DNA of 64,000 nucleotides from Lampris incognitus (GCF_029633865.1 NC_079219.1:18805963-18869962), one strand, 5' to 3'; counted from the stretch's first letter, positions 45,388 to 59,510 are shown. Program-made: numbers and translations. Notes: generated by a model from the letters alone, not told the origin.

Positions 45388-47024
45388 CAGTGCATCCGGA
45401 AAGTGTTCACACCCCTTCACTTTCCTCACATTTTGTTATGTTACAGCCTTATTCCAAAATTGATTAAATTCCTTTTTTTTCTCATCAATCTACATACAAT
45501 ACCCCATAATGACAAAGCAAAAAAGATTTTGTAGAAATTTTTGCAAATTTATTAAAAATAAAAAACTGAAGTATTGCATGTACATAAGTATTCACACCCT
45601 TTACTCAGTACTTGGTTGAGGCACCCTTGGCAGCGACTATAGCCTCAAGTCTTCTTGGTTATGAAGCTAAGAGCTTGGCACACCTATATTTGGGGTATTT
45701 CTCCCATTCTTCTCTGCAGATCCTCTCGAGCTCTGTAAGGTTGGATGGGGAGCATCGCTGCACAGCTATTTTCAGGTCTTTCCAGAGATGTTCAATGGGG
45801 TTCAAGTCTGGGCTCTGGCTGGGCCAATCATGGATATTCACAGACTTGTCCCGAAGCCACACCTTCGTTGTCTTGGCTGTGTGCTTAGGGTCATTGTCGT
45901 GTTGAAAGGTAAACCTTCGCCCCAGTCTGAGGTCCTGAGCGTTCTGGAGTAGGTTTTCATCAAGGATCTCTCTGTACTTTGCTCCATTCATCTTTCCCTC
46001 GATGCTGACCAGTCTCCCAGTTCCTGCCGCTGAAAAACATCCCCACAGCATGATGCTGCCACCACCATGCTTCACTGTAGGGATGGTATTAGCAAGGTGA
46101 TGTGAGGTGCCTGGTTTCCTCCTGACGTGACGTTTGGCATTCAGGCCAAAGAGTTCAATCTTGGTTTCATCAGACCAGAGAATCTTGTTTCTCATGGTCT
46201 GAGAGTCCTTTAGGTGCTTTCTGGCAAACTCCAAGCGGGCTGTCATGTGCCTTTTACTGAGCAGAGGCTTCCGTCTGGCCACTTTACCATAAAGGCCTAA
46301 TTGGTGGAGTGCTGCAGAGATGGTTGTCCTTCTGGAAGGTTCTCCCATCTCCACAGAGGAACGCTGGAGCTCTGTCAGAGTGACCATCGGGTTCTTGGTC
46401 ACCTCCCTGACCAAGGCCCTTCTCCCCCGATTGCTCAGTTTGGCTGGGCGGCCAGCTCTAGGAAGAGTCCTGGTGGATCCAAACTTCTTCCATTTACGAA
46501 TGATAGAGACCACTGTGCTCTTCGGGACCTTCAAAGCTGTAGACATTTTTTGTACCCTTCCCCAGATCTGTGCCTCAATACAATCCTGTCTCGGAGGTCC
46601 ACAGACAATTCCTTTGACTTCATGGCTTGGTTTCTGCTCTGACATGCACTGTCAACAGTGGGACCTTATATAGACAGGTGTGTGCCTTTCCAAATCATCT
46701 CCGATCAATTGAATTTACTAGAGGTGGACTCGAATCAAGATGTAGAAACATCTCAAGGATGATCAGTGGAAACAGGATGAACCTGAGCTCAATTTTGAGT
46801 GTCATAGCAAAGGGTGTGAATACTTATGTACATGCAATATTTCAGTTTTTTATTTTTAATAAATTTGCAAAAATTTCTACAAAACCTTTTTCACCTTGTC
46901 ATTATGGGGTACTGTCTGTAGATTGAAGAGAAAAAAAAGTAATTTAATCCATTGTGGAATAAGGCTGTAACATAACAAAATATGGGGAAAGTGAAGGGGT
47001 GTGAATATTTTCCGGAAGCACTTC
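45388..47024 (-). mobile_element. Tc1/mariner element with DD34E spacing, long TIRs
   Basis: The ends are inverted repeats of roughly 220 bp (about 45388-45608 and 46803-47024). The left begins CAGTGCATCCGGAAAGTG, and the right tip is partly altered (GAAGTGCTTCCGGAAAAT reversed). Both are flanked by TA. The interior holds one nearly complete transposase on the minus strand. It inserted into vwde intron 1 antisense to the gene. Confidence 0.88.
45608..46645 (-). pseudogene. DD34E Tc1 transposase, damaged
   Basis: An open frame of 328 codons (46645-45659) contains the GRPAKLS motif, a second HTH (RRTTISAALHQLGLYGKVAR), and catalytic residues in LWSDETKIELFG, TFQHDNDPKHTAKT and SPDLNPIEHLWK with 34 residues between the last two. 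Two lesions are visible. Between about 46545 and 46615 the frame reads GPPRQDCIEAQIWGRVQKMS, which is the wrong frame for the first HTH, implying two compensating indels. A TAA replaces a codon near 45657, so the last 17 or so residues (PRRLEAIVAAKGASTKY) are lost. It would need an intact N-terminal HTH to bind the TIR, so it is probably inactive. Confidence 0.85.
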
Positions 47025-47666
47025 TATAAAGTCTTTTTCATTTCCAGTTCTGGCATTGAAATCTCCATATAAGAGTAGAGAGCCAAGTGACTGGAAACTA
47101 ATTAGCTTATATCGGTTTTTAGTTCATTTTTTAGTCTCTCGCTCTCTCTATCCCGATCTCTCTCCCTCTCTGAAGCCTACTAGACAGCAAACCTTTTCTT
47201 TTTGCAAAGTGTAAGTTCATATTAGACCCGGTCGCATTTGTGCGAGGGTCCGCTTGGAGGCTATGCAACCACAGACTGACAGACAAAATGTTTTTATTAG
47301 GTAGATTTTTGAACTGGAGTGTGGCATATGAAAAACTTCCCTCATATTTCTCATTCAATTGACTTGGGTGCTTTGCAAAAGCCTTATAAAGGCAGGAAAA
47401 ACACTGGTTTTTCTGTCCGTGTGTGTGTATGTATCTGTTGAGATGGTTGCTGGTGGGCTTTGAAGTTCCTATTAAAAGCATTTAAAAATAGCATCACATT
47501 ATTAATGACTAATAATGACATTAAATGCTTTGGACCTCTTAGTGTGTAATGTGTACCTACCTTTACATGCTTTAGACCTCTGTTTGGACATTGCATACGT
47601 TCTTTCAGTTACACTTGTGGTGTACAGCTTGCGTTCATTCACATTGTCCTCTCTTTCTCTCTCTAG
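47025..47666. other. End of vwde intron 1
   Basis: Intron DNA with pyrimidine-rich CTCTCTC runs near 47140-47180 and at the acceptor. No exon is seen. Confidence 0.5.
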
Positions 47667-47857
47667 TGCTTCCTCCAGAGTGTGCTCCAGGAGGGCATTC
47701 GCTCCTCCAGAACCCCTACCGCAGCACTAGTTTCAGCTCCACTTCTCTGCAGCAGTCGGCCTTGCAGGACTTTGTCTGTGACCACTCCCTCACACCAGGC
47801 TGGTACCGCTTTCAGATTTTTGATAAGCCCGCCAGCATGCCAACCCAGTGTGTTGAG
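47667..47857 (+). CDS. VWDE exon 2: N-terminal half of D8C module
   Basis: A polypyrimidine tract and acceptor (CTCTCTCTAG) precede the exon, and a GTCAGT donor follows. Joined to exon 1 it begins at phase 1 (G plus TG gives Val) and runs 63 further codons to phase 0. The protein includes [40 protein letters not shown] and MPTQCVE, which match the start of vertebrate VWDE and the opening of the uromodulin-type D8C domain (C, GWYRF, MPT-CV). The cysteines in ECAP, VCD and QCVE are expected disulfide partners in the secretory pathway. There are no stops or frameshifts. Confidence 0.9.
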
Positions 47858-48421
47858 GTCAGTGCCTACTTGTTGACAGCTGACATCATGTGAACGCACA
47901 GAATGAGGAACATGACAGAACATTTTTTTGAAGATGAGTTGTATGTTTTTGTTGTACATGATAATTCTACAGTCAGTGGGATGTTTTGTCGCATCTGGAG
48001 TAGTCATTACTATTTGTTGCTTTTAATTTTGTGACCCAGAATGATTTTCCTCTATCTTGTTCCACTGTTGAGCTCATTGTAGGTTGCTATTGATCAGTGT
48101 ATTAACTAAATGATCTTAAATGTAAATATGAAATACTGTGATACGTTAGGGTGACTCAGCATTCAAGGGAGTCAGTTTATGTCATTTGAAGTTGTAGTTA
48201 CAGATGGTAAATTTGCTTAGGATGCAGGCTTACTCTCAGTCACTGCTTGCTTTACTTTCTTCACACCCTGTACAACCACAATCTGGCACTATCGGATGTG
48301 GATAAGCGTGACTTGAGCAATCTTAGGGTATGTCAGATCTTGCTCAGACACCTCAAATATCATTTTGTGTGCGAATGTGTTACTCATTTACTTAACTGGT
48401 AACCTCTTTAAGCCTCTAACT
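47858..48421. other. vwde intron 2, first part
   Basis: Unrecognised intron sequence. Confidence 0.4.
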
Positions 48422-48611
48422 CAGTGGTGTGCAACCCTGCTCCTGCAGGGCTACCATCCTGCTGGTTTTCACTCCAGCCCGAATTTAACACACCTGATTC
48501 TACTAATTACCTACTGACCAAGACCTTGATTAATTGAATCAATGTGTAAATTAGAGTTGGAGTGAAAACTGGCAGGACGGTAGCTCTCCAGCAGCAGGGT
48601 TGGACACCACG
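48422..48611. mobile_element. Small palindromic MITE
   Basis: The left GTGGTGTGCAACCCTGCTCC and the reversed right GTGGTGTCCAACCCTGCTGC match. Inverted similarity continues through GCTACC(A/G)TCCTGC and GTTTTCACTCCA. At 190 bp with a CAGTGGTG tip it resembles hAT-type MITEs. No clear 8-bp duplication. Confidence 0.65.
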
Positions 48612-51032
<2,421 letters not shown>

Positions 51033-51113
51033 AGACAGAGATGTCAGACTCCCTGCCCGTGGTGGCGCTGACTTGTGGCCCCGACGAGGTGGACACTGAT
51101 GGAACATGTAAAT
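51033..51113 (+). CDS. VWDE exon 4
   Basis: It follows a CTTCAAACAG acceptor. Combined with the single base left by exon 3, it starts with Glu and reads TEMSDSLPVVALTCGPDEVD and then TDGTCK, leaving phase 1 before the donor GTAAGC. An alternative donor (GTAAAT) six bases earlier also gives phase 1 and cannot be excluded. The CGPDE motif is typical for the segment after the D8C module in VWDE. The gene continues past the right end of the window: no further exon was found in the remaining 12.9 kb. Confidence 0.85.
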
Positions 51114-52159
51114 GTAAGCATCCTGCTGCTGAGGTTATGGCCTGCCCCTCTTGTCTCCTCTCATTAGATAAAACAGCAAAACAACCGGGCGTTGGGGAGT
51201 TGCCATGCACTGTGGAATGCACCGCCGGGCCCCCTCACTTCTCCTCTTAATGAGCAGAGCATGTGTTGGTGTGTCTGCTCAGCCTCGTCTCCATGGTGAT
51301 GGCCAATGGCAAGGTCATGAATCATCCCATGGAAAGGTTTTAGGTCGCTGGTGGAAGAAAGTTCAATTAGAAAAATGTGACATTCAGAAATATTATTATT
51401 TAGAAATAACCTGTAGATAATGGTTACCAGCATGAAAGCGTTTCTAAAACTTATAACCCTGTGAGGCTTTATGTTATCATGAGGTATAGTTGTGTTGATT
51501 GGACATTTTCTCTGTGGGCATAACTCTACATAAAATAGAGCTGTAAATGGTTTTGCTCAGTGCTTTCTGGTCAGACCCACTCCTACAATGGAATTGGCAT
51601 CCTTTAGACGTCCTCAGTAATTACCTAATCCCTGTGATTAATTTAATGACTATTTGCTGTGTATTCCAGTTTAAATACTAGCAGAGTGAGTAAGACTGGC
51701 TGTACTAGAAGACGCAGGGCAAGTACTGATGCTACTGTTCTAGAAAATCCTTTATCATGTCAATACCCTCAGAGAGAGAAATTAAAACCATCCACCAGCC
51801 ATGGTGCATTTAATACTGTGATTGCGACTGGTAAAATTGCCTCCCTTAACAATCACTCGGTAGGTAATCAGTCAACAATTACAAGTCTTATTCTGTTTTT
51901 CCAGTGTGGGATGTCCCAACCACTGTAGCCCTTACATGAAAGTCTGAGTGTCCTTCCATCAACACTACAAGTGATTCAAAACACAAAAAATACAAAACCG
52001 AGTCACAACCTCATCAGTTAGCAATGACACCCTTAGGGAAAGGGGTTCGATTCCCGCTGAGGCCTCCAGTGCTGACAATATATGCAATCATTCTACCGTG
52101 CAGTGATTTTTGATAAAAGTCCCCACAAGATTGCATATTATGTCATATGTATTTAGAAC
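51114..52159. other. vwde intron 4, first part
   Basis: No exon or named repeat is visible. The open frames at 51205 and 51659 lack splice-site and homology support. Confidence 0.4.
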
Positions 52160-53110
52160 ACACCGGTGGGTCGGAGTCACATGACGTGGTTGACGAGAAT
52201 GGCTGCATGAGGAAGAGCTGTGTCCCGCCCTGCTAATATTTAGCTTTGAAAACGGACAAAGAGCCAATTTTCTTTGACTTATTGGGCAAAAAGTTGGTAA
52301 TATAGTAGAACAATGCCAAACGCTACGAGAAATTCCATGAATCCCTCAAGAACTGGTCCCATCGGGGTGAAGGCTAACGAAGCGGCTAGCACTACCCAAG
52401 ATAACCAGAGGTTAGCTCCGTCTCCGGTGAAGTGGCCAAAGAGTTTGCTAAACTCACTGCATTAATCTTGGAAAAGTCTGACGCCCACGACAAGAAGCTA
52501 GAGGCTATATGGTTGACAACAAGAGCTACAGATAGCAAATTGTTTGAAATTACTAGCCACATTTCTCAAGTCGAGAGCCGACTATGCTTCCTGGAGGATG
52601 CTAACGAAAGGCAGCAGGCTAACCCCCAGCAACAACCACAAAAGTGGAGGCCCTCCGACAAAAGCTGGACGACATTGAGAACTTGGAGCAAAGGAATAAT
52701 TTACGTTTCATCGAATTTTCAGAAGGCAGCGAGGAAGGTGATGCCCTGTCATTCCTAGGCAAAATTTGCCTGAGATTTTGAGCATCGACTTCCCAGGGGG
52801 ACTGGAAATTGACAGAGCACACAAGATTGGGGCATTACGCAAAAGCCAATTTCCTAATCAACCCTCGCCAGCGAGACCCATCATCGCCAGGTTCCTGAGA
52901 TTCCAGGATCGGAACTGCATCGCAGAGGCTGCACACAAGTTGGGTACCGTTATCTGGAAGGAGCACCGCATCATGGTCTTTGCTTACTACTCCAAGTTGG
53001 TTAATGAGAAGCGCATAAAGCTCAACGAGTGCACGAAGGTGCTCCATGAAAAACAAGAGATTTTCTCTCGACTATCCAGCAGTACTCACTGAGGTCAGCG
53101 CAGGGTCCTT
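52160..53110 (+). pseudogene. L1-like LINE ORF1 (RNA-binding protein)
   Basis: From ATG 52313 the protein reads MPNATRNSMNPSRTGPIGVK, then a coiled coil (AKEFAKLTALILEKSDAHDK and QVESRLCFLEDANERQQ) after a frameshift at about 52430. A second shift near 52640 restores VEALRQKLDDIENLEQRNNL, the RRM start. A third frame (52766-53092) holds the C-terminal domain: GLEIDRAHKIG, RPIIARFLRFQDRN and RIMVFAYYSKLVNEKRIKLN. This order is that of L1 ORF1p, the RNA-binding chaperone. A short GC-rich 5' UTR (52160-52312) precedes it. No ORF2 follows, and several shifts make it inactive. Confidence 0.75.
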
Positions 53111-53574
53111 ACCATTTTGATGGCCGTAAAAAGCCCTGGCCTATATTCACTCCCTGGGATAACCTGGGGTTCCTTTGCTTTTGGTTAATGGCGTTTTGTG
53201 TCTTACCACGCCTGAATGTGGACACTTTAATTACCTGCTTTTCGAGGCCGTTGATTTTGCTTTTCAGGACAGAGAAACCACTGTGAGGTCAGTAAAATCT
53301 TTATTGAGCGACATAATAACGCTACTGATTCCCATTATGTAATTTAGATATTGGAGGTGGAGTAGTAAGTTTTATCTATACAAATCTATCTTTATCTATA
53401 CAAAGTCTGTAAATATACAAAGTATGTTGGTTTCCTACTACGGGTGTATTGGGTTAACATTTTATTTTATTTATTTATTATTTTACTAGTTCGGTCTGGT
53501 GTGTAAATAATTGCCAAAGTTCAAAATGTCACGCTCTTTGTTACTTTTTTTTTCAAGGTCTGGGTAGATTAAAT
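53111..53574. other. Spacer after L1-like ORF1
   Basis: It may be L1 inter-ORF sequence, but I see no protein similarity. It ends at the poly(A) side of the next element. Confidence 0.35.
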
Positions 53575-54590
53575 GTTTTTTTTTCTCTTTTATTCTATAG
53601 AAATAAAAACATTGAAAATACAACACACATATACCAAACAAGTAGTGAAACAAAACATTTTACAAACCCATTGAACTCTACAGAATCAAAGATTACAACA
53701 CAGGTCAACAAAAACAGAAAATGGTGAGGTAACCTGTAGGCCTTGGCATGGTTTCCAGCCTACAGACCCCCCCCCCCACCAAACCAAAGAAATCAAACAA
53801 AAAAATACACATAAACCACACACAGTGTACTGTTCAACTAAAATCCAACATTACCCTCCCTCCTTCCCCAATCACAACAGACCCCCGCCACCAAATCAAA
53901 GAAATCAAAGAAAAAAATACACATATACCACACACAGTATCCTGTTTAACTAAAATCCAACATTGCCCTCCCTCCTTCCCCAATCACAATAAAATTGCTC
54001 CCCTCTACAAATCCACCAACAAACTCGTCTTCTCTAATATAGCCATACAACATATTAACATCTCTTTCCATTATACTCCTAAAAATATTCCACACCTCAA
54101 CTTTCCTCTTTTCATAATGGGCTATATTCCTCCTTAGCTTGACAGCAAACCTTGCATAGCTTAAAACATAATTTAATAAATTAACATTACATCCGTTCAC
54201 TTTGCCAGCCACCCCAAACAACCAAAATTCTCTCCATTCCATTCTATCAACAAACCCACCTTACCAACATCTACTTATTAATTTTTTTTATTTTCAATAT
54301 GTATCCCTCCAGTTCACAATATTCAACAAACTCATGCATAAATGTTTCCACTCACACATTACATTCTTTTTTCACATTCATATCAAACTTACTGATTAAA
54401 TTATTGAATACCCTATTGTGCCTTAATAAAAAATCAAAATCCTCACATTCAACGCTGTTCCACTTCACTCTCAGATTCCTCCATATCGTCTTTGTTACTA
54501 ATGGTATGGTCACTGTTATGGTCCTGCCAGTTCTGAGTTTAATTGTCTATCCAGAGACTTTTATTTTGATACCGTCTGACACTTGAGTAA
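53575..54590 (-). pseudogene. LINE C-terminal fragment, copy B
   Basis: The frame 54242-53946 reads MEWREFWLFGVAGKVNGCNV, NLLNYVLSYARFAVKLRRNI and ends with REDEFVGGFVEGS-like residues. It is the same family as 4142-4850. Unlike copy A it continues to the 3' UTR and an A-rich end (T-run at 53571-53590 on +). The 3' UTR contains a tandem duplication (53766-53990). Upstream coding is broken by stops. Confidence 0.65.
53766..53990. repeat. Tandem duplication of about 112 bp
   Basis: Unit 1 is 53766-53880 and unit 2 is 53881-53990. Both run from ACCCCC through CACCAAA(C/T)CAAAGAAATCAA and end CCTTCCCCAATCACAA. They differ at a few sites. Confidence 0.85.
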
Positions 54591-54779
54591 CAGACAGGAA
54601 CCTGTGAATAAGAGATCAGTTCGTTAGATATGCTCCTCCTTCTCGGTAGCTTTTGAAGGCATTCTTTGTGAGGAAAAGTAAAGTAAAAATATGAATGAAT
54701 GTTGATCTAAGTTAAAGTACATTTACCTGTGAAAGTAATGAAGTTATATTAGACAGTGCTTTTCTGTTAATTCCGTACA

Positions 54780-55157
54780 TGTCACGTGTCAGGAAAGAAC
54801 CCAAAAGCAGACGGGGCAACCAGGTAAGGGAAGAATCAAGTCTTTAGTGAAGTGACCGATCTCGGGGGTAGAGCAGGAGTTGGCTCAGTGGCAGATAGGC
54901 AGGCAGGCAGAAGTCCATGAATGGCGACGTCCCAGCGAAGACTGGTCCATAGTGGAGGCCTTTTAAGGGTGAGGGCGATTGCTTGATGGCCAGCTGGCGT
55001 GCCGGGGTGAAGGGGGGGTCGGCAGGTGTCAGCTGGTGTAGCAGGTGTCAGCTGGTGTGCCGGGGTGAAGGAGGGGTCAGCAGGTGTAGCAGGTGTCAGC
55101 TGGTGTAGCAGGTGTCAAGGGCGATCGCTTTGATGTCAAGGGCGAGAGGCTGTGACA
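54780..55157 (-). repeat. 3' LTR (left) of chromovirus
   Basis: It contains an expanded GTGTCAGCTGGTGTAGCAG-type internal repeat, making it 58 bp longer than the other LTR. Confidence 0.85.
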
Positions 55158-56535
55158 GTACCCCCCCTCCGAGGGGCGCCACCGGGCGACCTACCAGGCC
55201 CGTCAGGGTGTGTCCTGTGGAAGTCCCGGATGAGGTTCGCGTCCAGGACAAGTCGATGAGGGACCCAACACCTCTCCTCCGGGCCATATCCCTCCCAGTC
55301 CACGAGATACTGCAGGCCGCGACCGCGGCGACGAGAGTCCAGGAGACGACGAACGGTGTAAGCCGGATGATCGTTGATCATACGAGGAGGTGGGGGCGGA
55401 GGGGCCGGAGGAACTAGAGGGCTGGTAGAGACAGGTTTGAGGCAGGACACATGGAAGGAAGGGTGAACCCGGAGAGTGCGGGGCAGCTTCAGACGGACCA
55501 CAGAGGGGTTAATGACTTTGACAATGGGAAAGGGACCAATATACCTGGGGGACAGTTTTTTAGCGTCAGATTTCAACGGTAGATCCTTGGTAGAGAGCCA
55601 TACCTGGTCAACGGGGGAGTAGTCCGGAGCAGGGGTGCGATGACAATCCGCCAAGCGCTGGTAACGGCTGGAGGCCCTTAGCAGTGCAGCACGGGCTCGC
55701 CACCAGGTCCGATGGCACCGACGGACATGGGCCTGGACAGACGGAACCGGAATGTCTACCTCTTGAGAAGGAAAAAGGGGAGGCTGATAGCTGTAAAGGC
55801 ATTGAAAAGGGGACAACCCAGTAGCAGACGATGGCAAGGTGTTATGGGCATAATCTACCCAGGGAAGTTGTGAGGACCAAGAGGATGGGTTGGCAGACAC
55901 CAGACAGCGGAGAACAGTCGCCAATCCCTGGTTGGCCCTCTCAGCCTGGCCGTTGGTCTAAGGATGGAACCCTGATGACAGGCTGACGGTGGCACCGATG
56001 GCAGAGCAGAAAGCCTTCCAGACAGCAGAAGTGAACTGGGGGCCATGGTCAGACACTATATCACAGGGAAGACCATGGACCTGGAAAACCTCCCTGACCA
56101 GCAGATCCGCAGTCTCTCGAGCCGAAGGCAGTTTAGACAAGGGCAAAAATGAACAAATTTACTGAAGCGATCAACATCAGTCAGTACAACGGTGTTACCG
56201 TCGGAGGCGGGCAGACCAGAGACGAAATCCAAGGACAGATGCGACCAGGGACAGTGTGGAACAGGCAGGGGGCGCAGCAGACCGGCACTGGCCCGAGTGG
56301 AGGGCTTATTCTGGGCACAAACAGGACAGGCAGAAACAAAAGATCCAGTATCCTCCGTCATGGAAGGCCACCAGAACCGCCTACAGAGGAAGGCTAGGGT
56401 ATGGGTTACTCCAGGATGGCAGGTAAGTTTGGAAGAGTGAGCCCACTGCAACACACTAGATTTAACAGCGTCTGGAAGAAACAAGGGCCCAGGGGGACCG
56501 TTACCTGGGTCAGGCTGAGTCTGTTGTGCTGCCAT
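55136..56535 (-). pseudogene. Chromovirus integrase with chromodomain
   Basis: The frame 56535-56056 has the H-x-H-type zinc region ([28 protein letters not shown]) and the first Asp of the core ([10 protein letters not shown]), then a shift. The next frame carries [20 protein letters not shown] (second Asp), a stop after SSGFHP, and [20 protein letters not shown] with the catalytic Glu. The frame 55924-55136 continues with the GPF-like [20 protein letters not shown] and the chromodomain [20 protein letters not shown] plus [14 protein letters not shown]. The chromodomain is believed to steer insertion by binding chromatin. At least one shift and one stop disable this copy. Confidence 0.85.
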
Positions 56536-56553
56536 GACCTCCCTTTCAATGTT

Positions 56554-58040
56554 CTAGGTGACAGCCGCAGCCGCAACCACACAGGTAGAGGGAACGAGGG
56601 TGTCAGGTTGGAGCTTGGGGTCAGACTCCTCCCCATGCACACGAGACAGAGCATCGGGCTTGGCATTCCTGGAGCCAGGTCTGTACGTCAAAGAAAAATT
56701 AAAACGACCAAAAAAGAGCGCCCACCTGGCTTGGCGCGCAGTGAGTCGCTTTGCTGACTGGATGTATTCCAGGTTCTTATGGTCAGTCCACACTATAAAA
56801 GGAAGCTCAGACCCTTCCAGAAAATGTCGCCATTCCTCCAGTGCCAATTTCACCGCCAGGAGCTCACGATTCCCCACATCATAGTTCCTTTCAGCTGGGA
56901 AGAGACGGCGAGACAGGAAGGCACAGGGGTGTGTCTTGCCATCCTCACTGGAGCGCTGAGAAAGGACCGCCCCCACCCCAATCTCAGAGGCGTCCACTTC
57001 TACAACGAACTGTTTGGTTGGGTCTGGCTGGATGAGGATAGGAGCTGTGGTGAAGCAGTGCTTGAGGGCTTGGAAAGCTGCCTCTGCTACAGGGGTCCAC
57101 AGGAACTGTCTGGAGGTGGAGGTAAGAGCAGTTAGTGGGGCCGCAACGCAGCTGTAATTGCGGATGAACCGTCTGTAGAAGTTGGCAAAACCGAGGAACC
57201 TCTGAAGCTGCTTACGGCTGGTCGGGCTTGGCCACTCAAGAACCGCTCTTACCTTGGCGGGGTCCATTCTCACCTGCCCATCAGCCACGATGTAGCCCAG
57301 GAAGGTGACTGAAGGGGCATGGAATTCACACCTCTCTGCTTTTACGAAAAGGCGGTTCTCCAGTAGCCGTTGAAGGACTTGGCGGACGTGCATGACATGC
57401 TCTGACAGGTCTCTGGAAAAAATCAGGATATCATCCAGGTAAACAAAAACGAAACGATCCAACATGTCACGTAGGACGTCATTGATCAGACTCTGGAAGA
57501 CAGCTGGGGCATTAGTGAGACCAAATGGCATCACCAGATATTCAAAATATTCCAGGGGGTGTTGAAGGCAGTCTTCCATTCATCTCCGTCTCGAACCCGG
57601 ACCAGGTGGTAAGCATTGCGGAGGTCTAGTTTAGTGAACACTGTGGCTCCCTGGAGAGAATCAAAAGCAGAAGTCATGAGGGGCAGAGGGTACTTATTCT
57701 TGACTGTGATGTTATTGAGGCCTCTATAGTCAATACACGGCCGGAGGGTTTTTTCCTTCTTGGCCACAAAGAAGAACCCCGCACCAAGGGGTGACGATGA
57801 CGGGCGAATAAGACCAGCCGCCAAGGAGTCCTTGATGTACCTCTCCATGGACTCCCGCTCAGGCTTGGAGAGGCTATATAGACGACTGCTGGGGAGGGGA
57901 GCGCCCGGCAGCAGGTCAGTAGCGCAATAATAGGGGCGATGAGGAGGCAGGGAGAGAGCTTGCTGCTTGTTGAACACGGCTTGGAGGTCATGGTACTCTG
58001 GAGGCACCAGTGACAGGTCAGAGGTCTCAGAGCTTGACAC
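56554..58040 (-). pseudogene. Chromovirus reverse transcriptase and RNase H
   Basis: The first frame (58040-57531) covers the RT start: [55 protein letters not shown] and [21 protein letters not shown] one-base loss near 57545 shifts to 57579-56554. That frame carries [20 protein letters not shown], the YLDDILIFS catalytic box, RNase H ([57 protein letters not shown]) and [13 protein letters not shown]. All catalytic residues that I can check are present. Only the frameshift separates the palm, so the lesion is recent-looking. Confidence 0.88.
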
Positions 58041-58150
58041 CTGACTGGGGACAGACTGAGGCAGAGCAGACTGGAGGCATATGGCATGACAGACGGGACT
58101 CCAACTTGAAATTCTGGCCGATGACCAATCAATACGGGGACTATGCTTAA

Positions 58151-58486
58151 TCAGCCAGGGATGACCAAGTATAATGGGAACAAATGGACAATTGATAACG
58201 AAAAACTTAGCTCCTCTTGATGGTTTCCCGACAACAGGAGGCGCACAGGCTTGGTCTTAGAGGTTATCCGGGCCAGGAGACGTCCACCCAGGGCATTAGC
58301 TTCAAGAGGCTGGTCCAGACTCACAGTGACAAGACCTAACTGCTTCACAACACTTGCACCCAAAAACCTTTCATCAGCTCCAGAGTCAATTAAAGCCAAA
58401 AGTTTAGTGGACTGACCTTTAAAACTGATGGTAGCTTGCAACTGGGTACGTGGACGAGGAGACAGAGGGCAGACAGCTGGGCTCAC
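58151..58486 (-). pseudogene. Chromovirus protease
   Basis: The 111-residue frame contains TISFKGQSTKLLALIDSGAD and FLGASVVKQLGL; the DSG triad is the aspartic protease active site, which works as a dimer. It overlaps a shifted gag frame. Stops separate it from the RT frame. Confidence 0.75.
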
Positions 58487-58499
58487 GAGGATCCTCCCC

Positions 58500-59510
58500 C
58501 TCCCTCGTGAGCCTGCTAGTTTGACGGACGGTGAGGGCAGGAGGCGAGAAAGTGACTAGGCTGACCACAATACAAGCAGCTGTTCTCGGTGATGCGGTGT
58601 TGACGCTCCTCCGGGTTGAGCCGGAAGCAGCTGAGTTGCATTGGCTCCGAAGCTGGGGAGGAGTCACGCCTCGGGCTTTCTCGGAGGACGTCAGCCTCAG
58701 TCGAGCGAGCTCGGCCCCCAGCGTTTGGAGGTGTGGAAAGTTGTTGTGACCAGGAAAGCGGCGCGTCCTCTCTCTCCTCTGCTCCCGGAGACGGTTGTTC
58801 ACACGAATGGCCAGGGTAACCAATTCCTCCAACCCTCCAGGCTAAGGGTAGGAAACCAATTCGTCCTTTAGGGATTCGCTTAGACCGTTGGAAAACCCGG
58901 CCTGGAGGGACTCGTTGTTCCATCCCCTCTCCGCTGATAGCGTACGGAACTCAACTGAGTAGTCGGCGACGCTGCGGGAACCCTGGCGGAGAGAGATCAG
59001 TCTTTTTGAAGCGTCCTTTCCCCGCACGGGATGATCAAAAACCTGGCGAAAAGCAGTGGTGAACTCAGCGTAGGATGAGGAAGTGGAGGCCCGCATCTCC
59101 CACACCGCTGTAGCCCAATCCAGAGCGCTTCCCCGGAGAAGACCCATGATGTAAGCGACTTTGGCTCCATCCGTGGAATATGACTGGGGCTGCTGGTTAA
59201 ACACAATCTCACACTGCATCAAAAAAGGGCGACAAAGTCCAAAATCTCCATCATACTTATCGGGCGGAGCAACCTATGGTTCCTTAGCCGAAGTTGATGG
59301 CGCTGAGGGTGGCGGAGCTGGAGGGGCGGGTCCCGGGCTAGCGGAGGCTCTAAGTTGGGTCTGGATTCCGGAGATCTTTGAGCCGAGCTCACGGAGGGTG
59401 TCAGCCATCTCCTGTAGCACCTGGCTGTGCTGGCCGAGGACCGATTCCTGGTTGGCTACAGCTTGGCAGACCGTGGCCAGGTCTGTGGTGGAATGGTCTG
59501 CTGGGTCCAT
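58500..59510 (-). pseudogene. Chromovirus gag
   Basis: It starts at MDPADHSTTDLATVCQAVAN near the 5' LTR, with a proline-rich segment ending APSTSAKEP at a TAG stop. It resumes with FLMQCEIVFNQQPQSYSTDG and ALDWATAVWEMRASTSSSYA (retrotransposon gag core), [20 protein letters not shown], and another TAG after ELVSYP. In a shifted frame the C-terminus has the CCHC zinc knuckle [14 protein letters not shown]. It would form the particle and bind RNA. Two stops and a frameshift are visible. Confidence 0.82.

Noticed and set aside
45612-46926. Plus-strand frames across the DD34E element
   Set aside because: They are antisense shadows of the transposase and TIRs.
51659-51928. A fifth vwde exon
   Set aside because: No flanking splice sites of correct phase, and the residues lack the expected VWDE pattern.
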